From positions 17,038,154 to 17,102,153 of the forward strand of contig OV277874.1 in assembly GCA_922989275.2 (NCBI GenBank): a stretch of 64,000 nucleotides of DNA, read 5' to 3'. A program made the position numbers and the translations under genes. This document shows positions 21,812-34,009 of the stretch, piece by piece (the first letter of the stretch is position 1; the number at the start of each line of letters is the position of its first letter). This DNA is from Gari tellinella. Lineage: Eukaryota > Mollusca > Bivalvia > Cardiida > Psammobiidae. The notes below the pieces were generated by a model. It was not told the origin of the DNA. It was given only the letters and a program-made list of their open reading frames with translations, and made no database searches.

Positions 21812-22105
21812 AATCAGGTTGAAAGTGAAGGAGGCGTTCAAAGTACAAGATTTTGACTGCCAATTTCAAGACCAATTTCAAGGCTAACGGTCAAGGTCAC
21901 AGAGACCTGATATATGTGTCTTGCACATCTACTACACCTGAGTAACATTTATGCCAAGTATCAAATGAATCAGGTTGAAACCGAAGGAGGAGTTGAAAGT
22001 ACGAGATTTTGCAGACAGACCGACCGAACGACGGCCGACCGACCAAACCGACAGGCTGATTCCAGTATACCCCCATCAAACTCTGTTTGTGGGGGTATGA
22101 CTACA
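21812..22105 (+). repeat. Continuation and end of the 'caaggtcacagag' satellite
   Basis: After the SINE, one further unit ('caaggtcacagagacctgat', 'gtaacatttatgccaagtat') leads into 'cagaccgaccgaacgacggc' and a hairpin 'acccccatcaaac' / 'gtttgtgggggt'. Confidence 0.7.
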
Positions 22106-24100
22106 AACTGGTTATGTTTTTTTTACGCATCACCTTTAATTTATTCCTACACTGAAATTAAGAATACATTGTAGTTCTATTTTATAAAGTCTTGCATACG
22201 CATTATTAGAAATATGTTCTATATCCTAGCAGATGGTAGCTTAAGGCTGGCTGAATAGAAGGTAAAGCAGAATGTACCTTAAGGCCTATCTTCAGTACTA
22301 GAAACAGACTAAGGAGTAAAGGGTTAAACAACTTATCATTTCAAGTGCCTTTACTTGGTCCCTTAATGAGTAAACTGTGGCAACAAGAGTCCTGAAAAAC
22401 ATATTTACCTTTATTAGTTTTTATTTATAACAAACGGTATACTGTACTCTACAAAGTTCAAACAAGAGGGCCTGAAGGCCCTGATATCGCTCAACCATAA
22501 TAGTCCAGTACTGCAGGATAATTTCCTTAAAGTGAAATGCCCAGCTTTGTGAACTTTTGAATGTTCAGTTTCTTAAGTTTAACCTGTTTTTTTTACATGA
22601 TGACAGATGTATGTATTTTTGCACACTTGAATGCTTTTTTTTATAAAGACTTATGGCCAGTTAGGATGGGTTATCTCCCTTCCTATTCACTTCTTAGTCA
22701 TTTGACATAATATGACCTTGACCTTTGTCGGACATGACCCAAATTTTTTATGGCCAAGGTTAAAGTTGTATACAGACAAACAGACAGACCAAAAACAATA
22801 TGCCCGACTAAGTCGTGCGGGGGCATTAAAAAAGTCCACTCATAGTAATGCTTCTAATGCATATGCACTGTAAGAAGGATTTCCTATTGTCATAGCAGAT
22901 GGTAGCTTAAGTTAAAGCAGACTGAAATTTCAGCATTCTTTAACTTTAAGTAACCATCTGTCTTCAGTTACTGAAAAAAAGATATGCAGGAAAGGTTTAT
23001 TAAAGATATATATGAGGGTGTGTAGTAATAAACAACGTACGAAGATGAATATATTTCAACGATTTCATCTTTAATCACAATTCTTTATTTTTTTACCCAT
23101 TACCCAATAAATACGCCTTTAACGACTGATTTATTCCTCCACTCAAGATACTGGAACCCAACTTTTACACTTATGAATGTGTATCATAAAAACTTTTTTC
23201 TAAATTCTCGTAGAAGATGGTTTAAACAGGCTGAAAATAAAGCAGAATGCGTTTAAGTGCGCATTCTGCTTTACCTTCAGAATGCTTTAAGTAGTCACAT
23301 GTCATCAAAAATTGGGCTATGGGGTAATGGGTCAAACATGTGCATGTACATAGGAAATTTAAAAGATTTAAATAGTTTTTAATAGATACTAATCAAATTG
23401 GCTCTGTTTTATTTTATTAAATGGAATTATGACAGTAAATCCTCTTATTAGCACCACTAAAAAGACTATTTGAATGTATGAAACACAGGTGGACGCTTAG
23501 AGCAAGACAAAAGTTAATTTAAACAGAAAGCTTCTAAATGAGTTATTTGAAGTTTTTTTAGCTCAAATAAATTTTGATTATACTTGCACACAAAGTATAA
23601 GTATACAGCTATAAGTTCTCAAAGGAGTGCAATTATTGTTGAAATCTAATGATTGCGGCAATAGTTATCTGCCCTGGATATACTTTGAAATGCTAGAAAA
23701 GGCTTCATTTCAGTATTGTTTAGGTTCTATAGTTATCTGCCCTTGATGTACTCTACTATACTAGAATTATGAGGTTGTATTCCAAAATTGTTTACATGCT
23801 ATACTACAAATTTGAATGGATTAAGATGCAAATAAAACCCATAGTAGTAAAAACTATAAACAACCACTCATCCAGAGGCAAACTAACCCATATCCTGCTG
23901 ATTGCAACTTAAATGCATATTTGCCAACAGTTTGGAAACAGATCAGAAGCTAAATCATGAGGCTTGTGATCTGGACCCAAACTGTTGGACACTTTAGGTT
24001 TTTTCAATTTTAGAATTCAAAAAATCCTGATTTTAGTTTTTTTTACTATGCTTGCAGAAGACAATTTCAAAGCAGACATTAATGGTGACCGGATAAGGGT
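22105..24100. other. Repeat-rich sequence without a gene
   Basis: Contains family A hairpins (22245-22300, 22900-22960, 23221-23298), repeat endings with 'agggcctgaaggccctgata' (22475) and 'cgactaagtcgtgcgggggc' (22805), and a decayed family B copy (23930-23985). I looked here for the missing DDE exon of the THAP-type gene (minus strand) and saw none. Confidence 0.45.
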
Positions 24101-24106
24101 TGCTGT

Positions 24107-24482
24107 TTAATGCAGTAGACCAAGACGAAGACGCATCAGCACCATGAAAAATTCATTCACAAGACTAAGATTCCGAGGTCTTCCCCCAGATGATGGCTTG
24201 TAATTTCCTCTTTTTCTTGATGTTCTTGCTTCAGCTTCCTCTTTAAGTTCGTCAAAAACTGCCTCAAACACCTCTTTACTTGGCATACAAGTGTAGAAGC
24301 TGACTAATTCATCATCATGCTTGATATCATTAAATGTTAGCACTGGGAGGTTACATTGGTAACCTATATCTCTGGTGTGTTTGACGGTCTGTCCACTAAA
24401 GTCTCTGGTGTGAGGTACAGAGCTCACATCTGTCTGAATTGCAGCATTCCTCAGGTCACATTCTGTCTGGGTATCCATGCAT
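24107..24482 (-). CDS. Exon 3 of a THAP/transposase-like gene (helix-turn-helix part)
   Basis: On the minus strand an acceptor (TTTCAG, 24488-24483) opens a frame running to a stop at 24107. The start 'AQTDV'-like stretches (IQTDVSSVPHTR), the 'VLTFNDIKHDDELVSFYTCM' block, the basic SRKRG and the end NEFFMVLMRLRLGLL match the segment that precedes the DDE nuclease in THAP/Harbinger-like proteins, where the last part is the helix-turn-helix (family knowledge, by memory). The frame joins that of the upstream exon at 25893 (phase 2). The usual continuation into the DDE catalytic region is not found further along, so the gene is truncated or that exon lies outside the window. Confidence 0.65.
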
Positions 24483-24668
24483 CTGAAATGTTAAGATCCA
24501 CTTTAAACAGTCATAAAAATGTCTTATAATAAATATTTCTATATCTTAGGAGATGATAGCTTAAAGCAGGCTGAATATTCAGAATGCTCCTAAAGGACTA
24601 AAGGAGCATTCAGCTTTACATTCAGCCTGATTAAAGCAACCATCTGTTTTCAGCCCTGAAAACAAGCT

Positions 24669-24686
24669 GGGGGGGGGGGGGGGGGG
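24669..24686. repeat. Poly-G run
   Basis: An uninterrupted run of about 18 G. A likely place for sequencing or assembly error. Confidence 0.9.
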
Positions 24687-25214
24687 AAGAGTGTTAAAAT
24701 GAGGAACAAAAACCAGCTCCACAAATATTCAAACCCTTAGCTTGGCCATCAGGGAATTTGGATTCAAGCTTACTAGGTTTCTTATTGAAGTTTATGTGAA
24801 TGAACTTTTTACGCTGGATAACACTTGAAATACTAATATGTAATGAGAGTCCTTGGTGATGTTTTTATACCACTCATAGTTTTATGCTTTAACCCATTTA
24901 CCAATTGCATGTTTCTAGTAGTGTTTCATAATCGACTGATATAATCAGACAAACATCTTCGCTTAATCATCGATTATACAATCGAAATGAGAAATTTAAA
25001 TGTTGAGTATGAATTTAAATTTTGAGTATAAATTTAAATTTTGAGTATAAATCTAATAACTAAAATATCAGAAGATTAAAGAGGCCTGCAACCAGATATA
25101 GCATTAAAAATAGTACTGTTAATTTGTAAATATATGTCAAATTCTTATATAAATGGGTATGAATTAGTTTAGGATAAAAATTCTGTTTAAAAAATGCATT
25201 TTAAAAAAAAGCTC

Positions 25215-25305
25215 TGGTGGGATTCGAACCTGTGACCCTCCATGCGGGGGTAGACACGCAAAATAAGGAAACCCTTTAGATGACTCGACTACGGGCTATT
25301 CATAT
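25215..25305 (-). other. tRNA-Leu-like relic
   Basis: The reverse complement reads GCCCGTAGTCGAGTCATCTAA (A-box-like) and ends with GGTTCGAATCCCACC (B box), with an enlarged middle region. It resembles a class II tRNA or a SINE head. The ends do not pair well, so a functional tRNA is unlikely. Confidence 0.4.
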
Positions 25306-25892
25306 CTTTGGAATCAATTAACATAGTGTGTAGCTATGGAGAGTACACAATTCGGCTTGGGTTTATGCCTGAGCTGGTGTTTAATTTATGTTGCGTCAAA
25401 ATGTTGTTTCTTTCGATGCAACGGATAAAACAATGGAAAATATATAAAAAATGAAGATTTGAAGACTTTTCTTAAAGATATTTTTTGACTGATCATATTT
25501 TTCTAATGCCAGATGCACTATAATGCTACACATTTGGTTTTATTTGAGCATTTCTTTTATTTTTGCAAATACACCATCCGGTTGCGAGTCACTTTAATAC
25601 ATACATTATTAATGTAGTAAAGTGTTTTCATACATTTTGTATTAGAAACAATAAAGCTATTTTACTTCCGATCATCGTTTAAACACAAGTTTCTAGTTTT
25701 ACAACGAGGTGACCACTTACTTAAAGTAGGTGCATTTTGCTTTACTTTTAGCCTGCTTTAATCTACCAGTAACCTTCTGCTAAAATGTACAAAATATTTC
25801 CAATGACACATGTTAATGCCTGTATCAATTTGAACTATTCTCTATAGTGGAGGAATAAATTAGAGACTAAAACCCCAGTTTTTATTACATAC

Positions 25893-26105
25893 CTTGTTTC
25901 CCCAATATCTGGAATGGATGGTCTGTTACAGTAATCATGAAGGTGGAGGGAGACATCAAGGGAGTGGCATTCAGAGGAAATACTGAAATGGGACTGCTCT
26001 GTCTGGTCAACATCATTGTTTCAGATATCCAGTGTGGTGTGTTCTGACTCAACCTCTACGACCTGATCAGTAGCATTGTGTGCTTCTTGAAGATTTTCAT
26101 CAAGT
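25893..26105 (-). pseudogene. Exon 2 of the THAP/transposase-like gene, with an in-frame stop
   Basis: On the minus strand a T-rich tract and CCCAGAG lead into the exon; it ends in ACAAG followed by GTATGT, a good donor. In the single frame that joins both neighbours the exon reads LDENLQEAHNATDQVVEVES..., then one TGA after TTLDI, then NNDVDQTEQSHFS...SIPDIGETR. Frame and splice phases match exon 1 (ends AG after 32189) and exon 3 (starts with A at 24482). The lone TGA makes this copy non-coding unless it is a sequencing error or is skipped. Acidic composition fits a linker between the THAP and nuclease parts. Confidence 0.5.
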
Positions 26106-26169
26106 CTCTGGGAAAAAAAATGCCATTACATATTAAATGAGCAGATCCCTTTAAAGTGACAGAAAACCA

Positions 26170-26290
26170 AATGATAAGAAAAATATGCAGCCAGACCTGG
26201 ACTTGAAACCGAGACCCTTGCTTACAGGGCAAATGCTCTACCGACTGAACCACCAGGCTGCTTACACAAATCTCTCACCTTTTATTCATT
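26170..26290 (-). mobile_element. tRNA-Thr-like SINE head, copy 1
   Basis: The reverse complement starts GCAGCCTGGTGGTTCAGTCG (A box) and ends 'ggtttcaagtccaggtctgg' with CTGC (B box; the acceptor GCAGCC pairs with GGCTGC). The anticodon stem CTTGC-like/GCAAG survives. It is preceded by 'gtgagagatttgtgtaagc', which also precedes the second copy at 26445-26560, so the repeated unit is larger than a tRNA. Confidence 0.55.
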
Positions 26291-26444
26291 AACTCAACCC
26301 CGGCTACACACATCCCCTCCACACAAGAATTTGTCTAGAATTCTTAAATGAGGAACACCCCACCAGTTGCTTTTTATTATATTTCTACACTCTGTGAGTT
26401 ACATATTATGCTACGGGTTATTTACGTTGGGCGCCAAAAGTAAC

Positions 26445-26560
26445 ATGTTGATTAAAATATGCTGCCAGACCTGGACTCAAATCCGGTGGACCCCTTGCTT
26501 ACAAGGCAAGTGCTCTACCGACTTAGGCAGCGGACCACTTACACAAATCTCTCATCATTA
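26445..26560 (-). mobile_element. tRNA-Thr-like SINE head, copy 2
   Basis: As at 26170-26290. The anticodon stem-loop reads CTTGC-CTTGTAA-GCAAG, which would give a TGT (Thr) anticodon. The D-arm is altered (CTGCCTAAGTCGGTAGAGCA). Two such copies 280 bp apart with the same upstream flank suggest two SINE insertions or a local duplication. Confidence 0.55.
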
Positions 26561-26652
26561 ATATAAGTGACTTAGAACAATAAACAAAGTTTTCATTAAA
26601 TATAACCTAATTTTTGGTAATTTTATTCAAACTCTCTTAAGTATTGAGTGAA

Positions 26653-26847
26653 CCAGGGCTCCAGATAAGGGGGGTATTTCAAAAACTAAAATCTTTATTT
26701 CTGCATTAAACCCTATGGTGTCACTACTCACTGGAATCGTCTCGAAGAGACGATTCTAATGAGTAGTTACACCATAGGATTTGGTTCTGATATAAGTGAG
26801 AAAATGTTGGATTTGTTCAGTTTACTCCCTCTTATCTGGAGCCCTGG
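26653..26847. mobile_element. Fold-back MITE with CCAGGGCTCCAGATAAGG ends
   Basis: CCAGGGCTCCAGATAAGG at the left is matched by CTTATCTGGAGCCCTGG at the right. Inner arms 'cctatggtgtcactactcac' / 'gagtagttacaccatagg' and the centre 'gtctcgaagagac' complete the palindrome. A partial relative lies at 59064-59150 ('acttcaaaaactaaacgg', 'tatggtgtgactactcatta'). Confidence 0.75.
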
Positions 26848-26938
26848 TGAACTTCAGACGTTACATTTTCACGAGTAAAAATATAACTGGAGCCCTGGTG
26901 AACTTCAGACGTTACATTTTCACGAGTAAAAATATAAC
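26836..26938 (+). repeat. Tandem duplication of about 51 bp
   Basis: 'ctggagccctggtgaacttc' through 'cacgagtaaaaatataa' occurs twice back to back. It includes the right tip of the MITE at 26653-26847, so the duplication arose after that insertion. Confidence 0.85.
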
Positions 26939-29189
26939 AGTCTGATGTTCACGAAATGAATTAAATTCGATCTTATACTGAAAAAATACAGTTATTCTAT
27001 TAATTTATGCTTTAAAGCCACTTTTAAACGAAATTGTTTGACAAGTGACAGTGAAAGTACATGATTTAACCCGTGTGGAGCCCCAAGTTTCTATGGAACA
27101 CATTATCGTGACAGTTTCTTGTCAATGACGTCACCGATTGATTGATTTGACGTCATTGGAATGACCTCTTTATTCCTATCCTGGATTCGTGTTCTTTTGT
27201 TTAGTGGTTCGCGACAATTCAGGCTGCCGGTGTAACGAAGTATTTTGACCCCATCGAAAAATGACCGGTCAAATTTCGACGACGTAGAATGACCCCCGGT
27301 CATTTTTCGATATCGTACAATGACCCCCCGGTCATAATTCGACGTCGAAATTTGACCCCCCGGTCATAGTACTATGACTCCCCTCATGAAGTGTCTTGAC
27401 CCCTCCTGAAATATATCGACCCCCATCGAAAAATGACCCCACCCCTCTTTAGAAATTAACATACACAGTTTAACCCATTGGACCCTTGCGACGAGTATAT
27501 TAGTCATTTACAAACAGTCTACCTAGCAATAGTACATTTGTCCTTTGTAAACCGTGTAGACCCAGATCAGACTAATCCCAAAGGAGCTCTCTGATATGTT
27601 TGCAATATATGTCAGTTTTGAAATATATTGTATAAAACAACTCTAGCTAGTCAAAAGTTGACTTGACATAACTAGAAAAAAATTGCATTGTCCACTTGAA
27701 GTTTCAGGTGTGAATAAGTTAAAAGATATATAAAATTTAGATGATAAACAAGTCAAAATTCAGACTTATGATAAGCGCGCCATGGAAACGTACAGTATAC
27801 TAAATGCTGTTCCCGATGGGTTACGTTAACCTTGTGCCTATCTGTTGGATACTGATGGTAGGGAAACAAGGTGGCTGCGGGTCTGTGGTATAATTCGTGG
27901 ACAGCTTATTTATAAATAAGTTAAGGTAGTAATTCAGTCATGGAGTATACAGGCCGGTGGGGCGGGAACAGGCATGGTGTGAATTACTTGAGAAAGTTAT
28001 ACATTACCAATTACATTGCTAAAGAGTGTATTATATTACAATTATTATTACGTTTACATTTGTAATGTATTAAATTACAAGAACGTTGGCAAAGTAATGC
28101 ATTACATCACACATTACATTTTTATAACAGTCAAAAACATTACTGAAACATAACTAATAAGCATATCATATATAACTGATAGGTTATCATTTACAAGTTC
28201 TTTGTCAACTAAATAATCAAAGATTCTAAACTTAAGAATACATGGATGCAAGTTTACAGTTTGAAAAGTCACAGCCTTTTTATAGTGCCCATTGGGTAAG
28301 GAAGTATACTTTTGTAAGCAAGTGAGCCCTTAACCCTTTCCTCCACAGTAGCGCCTCAGGCCGCCTGCACCTACATCTGCAAATAAGATTAAGATAATAA
28401 AATCCAATAATAGTTTTAATTACAGGCGACAGCTAACAACAAAATGAGTGTAAAGCAGAAAGCATACATGAGCTTTCTGCATAAAATTCATATTGCTGTA
28501 TGCATTGTCCTGCCTTAATCACAGTTAAACGTAGCTAATTTGCAAGCTTGCCTATGGAGAAAAGGGTAAATACAGACCAAAAGTTTTGTACAAAGCTCTT
28601 CGAAGTGCTTTCTACATATTAAACCTGTTATATGAAATGGCATGTATTTTTTGCCTGTATACTTCTTAATTGAATTACTGCTAATTACCAAGACAAAATG
28701 TATAAATGTTACTGTTGGACATAACATCATTAAAGTTTCAAATACATTGTCTGTTAGATGCATTATGTCAGACCTGATTATTTAACCCTTTACTCCTTAG
28801 CCTGTTTCTATTCTTGAAGATATGTGACAATTTATTGAGCGTAGTTTAAAGTCTATCAGTGGTTCTCTATACCAATACACGTTACGTGAACGAGTGCAAA
28901 TATGTATCCCCCTTTTAAAGAACATGTATTTGTAATATTTACATCGGTTCCAATGACATTCATAATCTAACAATGAGTCGCAACAGAAACATTGCGGCAT
29001 GTGACTATGAAAATTGATAAGTTTATTGACAGTATATTGTACAACAAAGAAGCATCCAATGATTTAGGTAATTAGCAATCTGATATGAATTTACCCTCAG
29101 GGAGCTGATCGCAACCATGGCGGGGTTATTCTATGACATTGAAAAATGACAATGGGTCTTATTTTGACATCAAATAGGGGTGGCATTCT

Positions 29190-29425
29190 ATGAAATAGAA
29201 TGATATCAGGGGGTCATTCTACGACATCGAATAATGACCGGGGGTCATTCTACGACATCGAATAATGACCGGGGAGTCATTCTACGACATCGAATAATGA
29301 CCGGGGGTCATTCTACGACATCGAATAATGACCGGCGAGTCAAACTATGATATCGAATAATGGCCGAGGTGTCAAAATACGAGCTAGAATAATGACCGGA
29401 GTCTTTCTACGACACTGAATGGTGT
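29190..29425 (+). repeat. Minisatellite inside transposon copy 1
   Basis: About six units of 31-35 bp with 'gggggtcattctacgacatc' and 'gaataatgaccg'. The inverted counterpart in copy 2 is at 43660-43990. Each unit contains GGTCATT...AATGACC, so the units are themselves imperfect palindromes. Confidence 0.85.
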
Positions 29426-29534
29426 GATGTGCAATGAGGCAACATAACACAGCTTCCGATTTTGATCGCTTTTTGTTTGCTTGTTTGTTTGTTTGTTTGC
29501 TTGTTGTTTAGTAAATGCAATTAACTTTACACTC

Positions 29535-30822
29535 GCTACAGTCGATGAAGTGCCGAGATATCAACAATTATTTCGAAACCACCTACAAACTTATGATAAA
29601 AGCCACATGTACATGTACAGCATTTATAAGACCCCTCCTCCCCCACCCCCACCCCACCCCCGATACAGCATAGATGCGACAATGTGTTAAGGCAACTTAA
29701 ATAAAGCATCCACTTACCGCTTATGTTAAAATCCTTTTAAATCCAATCGATATTTGCTAAATCCAAACGTATGTATGTTAACTCACTTAAACACAAACAC
29801 TAATAAACTATCATCACAGATCACATAATAACGTATTGGTTTCCTAATATCCAAAATATCGAATTATCGAATAGTTTAAACTCCCTTAGTAAACTTCTCC
29901 AACAAATAATTATATTCCGTACATGTATAAACACTACCATTGTGCTTCGAATAAGACTTCTTCTCATAATAGCTGAGTCCAACTAATATTTACACAACCA
30001 CTGGCACAACGCTCGTATAAATCGTGCAATTTATTTTTCTTGCTTCGCATATGGGTGCACTGTGATAAATTTGAATGTTACATGAGCGGATCAAGATCTT
30101 CTTTTACGAATGCAGTTGTTATTATAGAATATAGAATATGTTTGTCATACTGGTGTATATTAAGTTATTAACCCCTTCACTGCCGTGACGCCATCAATTT
30201 TAAGCAATTTTCGTCTGCTTTTATTTCTGAAATTAATTGTTTAGTTATTTTGATTTAAGAAATATTGAAATGAGTGTCAAACAGTTTGGATCCTGATCAT
30301 TACGCGGCGTCCGATCAGAATTCAAACTGTTTGCAAATAATCATCGCACTTGGGGTAAGGCAGTGAAGTGGTTAATATTGTTTTACACATGTATGTTGCT
30401 AATACCCACGTTTACATTACCTCGGTTGAATATTTATAAATACATGTATGTCTATACTTATCTACTAGAACAAGCAAGTTATAGTTTGCAAAAGGTGCTT
30501 ATCCAGATCAGAGGGATTTGGAATAAGCCATCTGATCTGGGTTTACTCCTTTTACAATATACTTTTTCTAAATATTTACTTTTGTATATTGACTAGTAGT
30601 TATTATGACTCAGCTGATTGACTTCATTTTCATTTGGAATTATTATCTTATACTGTATACCATAAAATTCAAAATTTCAAAAATCTTATACATTTTCATA
30701 CTTTTCTCTTGCTTATGTAATTATATTTTCCTGATCTAATACTTTAGAATGTTTATATGTTATATGGCTATGAACATTGTATATGTTTAATGCCAATAAA
30801 ATTTGAATTGAATTGAATTGGT
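29535..30822 (+). mobile_element. Segment present in copy 1 only, ending in a LINE tail
   Basis: Copy 2 reads directly from 'aactttacac' to 'ggtaaactataaac', separated by seven bases; copy 1 has 1.29 kb between the same two blocks. It contains two family B hairpins (30275-30335, 30490-30550) and ends 'gccaataaaatttgaattga' plus ATTGAATTG, a LINE-type 3' terminus with ATTGA units. Either a 5'-truncated LINE and other repeats were inserted here, or copy 2 lost this part. Confidence 0.65.
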
Positions 30823-32188
30823 AAACTATAAACGCACAACATAGCAAGTGTTGACAAAAGACACAAAAGCCCACTCAAAACAACCGACCTGCATTCTTCT
30901 TATTTCTTGACAAAAGGGATAAGTTCCGACAAATCAAAACATCCTCTATGAAAATATGTTAAGGCATTACCTAATAAATACGAATTTTACGCCTTTGATC
31001 TTTTTATTCCTCTACTGGAGATAAAAGATCAAATTTATACAGTCATGGATATATACCATAAGAAAATAGTTTCTATATCCTAGCAAAGTGTACATTAAAG
31101 CAGGCTGAAGTAAAGCAGAATGCGCAATCTGCTTTACTTTTAACCTGCTCTAAGTGGTCATCTGTCTTTAAAGCTAGAAAAAGGCTGTAGGGTAGTTGGT
31201 TAAACCAAAGAAACCGCGGCAAGATAGGAAGATTTCTTAGAATGAATGTCAATACGAGCGTATTGTAAATTCTGATCATACGCTTTCTCGGAGACGTGGT
31301 GCATGTGTGATTGGGGTTTACTCAGCCTGCTACGTCGAAATTAAATCAATAACCGAAAAAGAGTAATTGGTAGATCGTATATGTATACTTGTAAAAGGGT
31401 AAACGGTTCTGGGTTCGATACCCATAAGGTTGTCCATTGATAGGCAGACACACTTACAATTCAATCAATATAATTTATTCACTCAAAACTTAGGTTTAAA
31501 ACAACTTTAACATATGCAAAACTGACTTTAAACAAAATATCAAGGATTTTTTAAGGGGGGTCATATTTCGACAGGGGGGTCATAATTCGACGATGGGGGG
31601 TCATAATTCGACGATGGGATGTCATTCTACGACGTCGAATTTTGACCGGGGGGTCACTTTTCGATGGGGGTCAAAATACTTCGTTACACCGGAATGAACC
31701 GATAGGACACGATTGACTACTATTCATGGGGAGGCCTACGGGGAAAATTCATAAAAGAAACATGCGCCACGATAATCCCACTGGCTGCTTGAAAAAAGTG
31801 AAATTGTCATGTGATTATCCACTGCTATTTCCTATAGTAATCCACCGAAAAGCATAATTAAAACCCCTTTATTATTTAAACCACCTGACTCTTTGTGACT
31901 CTATTTACACATATACTTCCCCTTTTGGAAATATTATTTGACCTTTCATATACTGTGAAAGCCTGACAGGCAGACAAAAATCAACAACACAGCACTTTAC
32001 CCACCCACAAAATCTTAATGCAAATGATTTCAAATTTATTTGAATTAGATAGCTAGATTAGCTAAGTAGATCTACTCTATCTTTTGATTTACACCATTCA
32101 CAAATATCACAACACAAATTAATCACAGTGAATGAAGAGGATACTATGCACACGGGGCACACACGAACGGTTAAAAAAATCGAATTAC

Positions 32189-32493
32189 CTACCCAAGTGG
32201 GAAACTATTTTGTTGTACCACCCTCGGTTGGGAAAAGGGATGGGAGGTAGTACTTCTGGCGTTGGTCCAAAGTGACAGAAGTTTATAAAATGTTCACTGC
32301 ACAAACGTTTGTGCTCGGTCCATTTAGGCATCACTGTCTTACATCGGTGGATCCAGATTCTCTTCACCTGGTTGTTCTTCGGGAATCGGTGAAGAGAAAT
32401 CTGTCGTCCATCAATAACTTGTCCGCGGAAGGCACCCGTACAGATACAACAGTACTTGACTGATGTGTACTTTTTCTTCGTGGTGTTTTCCAT
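32189..32493 (-). CDS. Exon 1 of a THAP-domain gene
   Basis: Starts MENTTKKKYTS and encodes a complete THAP zinc finger within about 80 residues: CCIC (C-x2-C), the conserved HRFP, KRIWIHR (Trp), CSEHF (C-x2-H) and a proline-rich end (LPPIPFP). THAP fingers bind DNA in P-element-like and Harbinger-like transposases and in host genes derived from them. The frame reaches GGTAG, where AG is followed by GTAATT, a plausible donor at 32188. Spliced to 26105 the frame stays open until the TGA inside exon 2. Exon-2 and exon-3 content suggests a domesticated or relic transposase gene. The exon lies outside the transposon ending at 31688, so it is not that element's transposase. Confidence 0.75.
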
Positions 32494-34009
32494 CGTAGCC
32501 GATAACGTTGCGCAATATGTCTACAGATATTTAGTCCCCGAAAGTGAGATGCGGTTATCTGCGCATGCGCGTATGAAGAGTATTCAAGGGCAGATAAATC
32601 ACTTATCGGAAAGGGCAATAGCTCGTCTTGTACTTCGTACAGGCGAGCTAAAAAGGCAAGAATTCAAAAATATGTGAAAAAAACACATTAAAACATATCA
32701 GTTAGTTGATATTATGATTTATTTATAAAGAGTACAATTCTATCTCCAAGTGTAACATTTCAAACAGTCAGGTCCAAGAGTAAATGAAATATATTTATTT
32801 CAAATACATACCTTCTTTTCTCCTGATGGGTCACACTGAGCTGGTGTAAGTTAAACCTCTTGGAGATAGCAATCTGTTACTATGATATTGATGATCTGAA
32901 ACAAGAAATAATCCTTAATTTTCCCATCCAAAGAAGTACATTTATGTGCCTCTAAAAGGTATACACACCCATTTGAAAGGGAGCTAGTCATTTCGTAACC
33001 GAGTCATTTCGTAACCGGTAAAATAAGTCATTTCGTAGCCGAATGTTTGGTCATTTCGTAACCGCTCAAAATCTAAAAGTCGTTTCGTAACCGATTTTTT
33101 AGTCATTTCGTAGCCGACAAAAAAGTTGAAATAGTCATTTCGTAACCACCAAAAAATAAAAAACTAATGGCCTCAAAGAAGGCATAAGTCATTTCGTAGC
33201 CTCGGAAAATTGTTAAAGTCATTTCGTAGCCGAATATTTTTTTCTTGATCTTTTTTATAATTTTTTTGTGCAGTTTCCTGACATTATTTCAACAAAAATG
33301 TGCAAATATGCAAAGTTAAAAAATATATGTTAAGAGAGTTTGGGGTCCGAAATAATGATAACCTTGACTAATAGAATTGTAATCAAGTTGTTGAATGTTT
33401 TTTAAAACAGGAATATTATTACTTGTCTTTAATTCAATTAAATTGTCCATTTGTTATCAATGAACATGTATTATCGCTCAATGTATGTGTTTTAACAGTT
33501 TACACATCGGATAAACACTCATACCAAGGCAATTATCGCCTCCCGCACGTGCCGAAAATGTGGGAAAAAATCACTTTTAATTTCACAAATGACAAGAAAA
33601 ATGACTGTTTATTTGTTATTACAATCAATAAGCACATATAAGTTCAACTGTTGACAGCATAAATACAAAATGACGGTTAAATACAGTGGTGCAATTTTCA
33701 ATTCAGTAAAAACTTTTTTATGAATATGCTTATGCTTATGCTATTTTATGCCGAATAAAGATCTGTATCTGATAAGAGTGAACGGTGTTCTATTTTAGGC
33801 ATTACACACCAAATTATAGCTATTTAATATTAATATATAAAAGCATTTTATTACAGATGGCCTGCATCAAATAAATCTTAGAAACGAATGTCTACATCAA
33901 AAAATGAAGAATTACTGAATCTAAGTAAACTTATTTATATTTCAAAGAAATTACAAAGTTCACTTATTTTATAAAAAATTAAAAACAATCGTACTAATTC
34001 GTTTGCATC

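Larger units (their letters stand above)
27231..31688 (+). mobile_element. DNA transposon with CCGG target duplication, copy 1
   Basis: The terminal inverted repeats begin TGTAACGAAGTATTTTGACC and end with the complement ...CTTCGTTACA. CCGG flanks both ends (27227-27230 and 31689-31692). Subterminal regions are arrays of 'gaccccccggtcataattcg' type, and a further array of 'gggggtcattctacgacatc' units lies at 29190-29420. No transposase is recognisable, so the copy is non-autonomous. It is homologous, in inverted orientation, to 42679-45908 apart from an extra 1.29 kb (29535-30822). It sits in the putative intron of the THAP-type gene. I cannot assign a superfamily. Confidence 0.85.

Noticed and set aside
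29190..29425. Regular direct repeats with spacers resembling a CRISPR array
   Set aside because: The units are tandem, palindromic and contiguous with transposon ends; the genome is eukaryotic, no cas genes exist, and the inverted counterpart at 43660 shows it is a transposon minisatellite.
32189..32493. THAP exon as transposase of the adjacent CCGG transposon
   Set aside because: It lies 500 bp outside the right end and its CCGG duplication, and the element is in the intron of the same putative gene.
32987..33240. Repeated GTCATTTCGTAACCG with unique spacers, CRISPR-like
   Set aside because: The same array with the same spacers occurs in inverted orientation at 35880-36137, so it is a terminal inverted repeat of a transposon.
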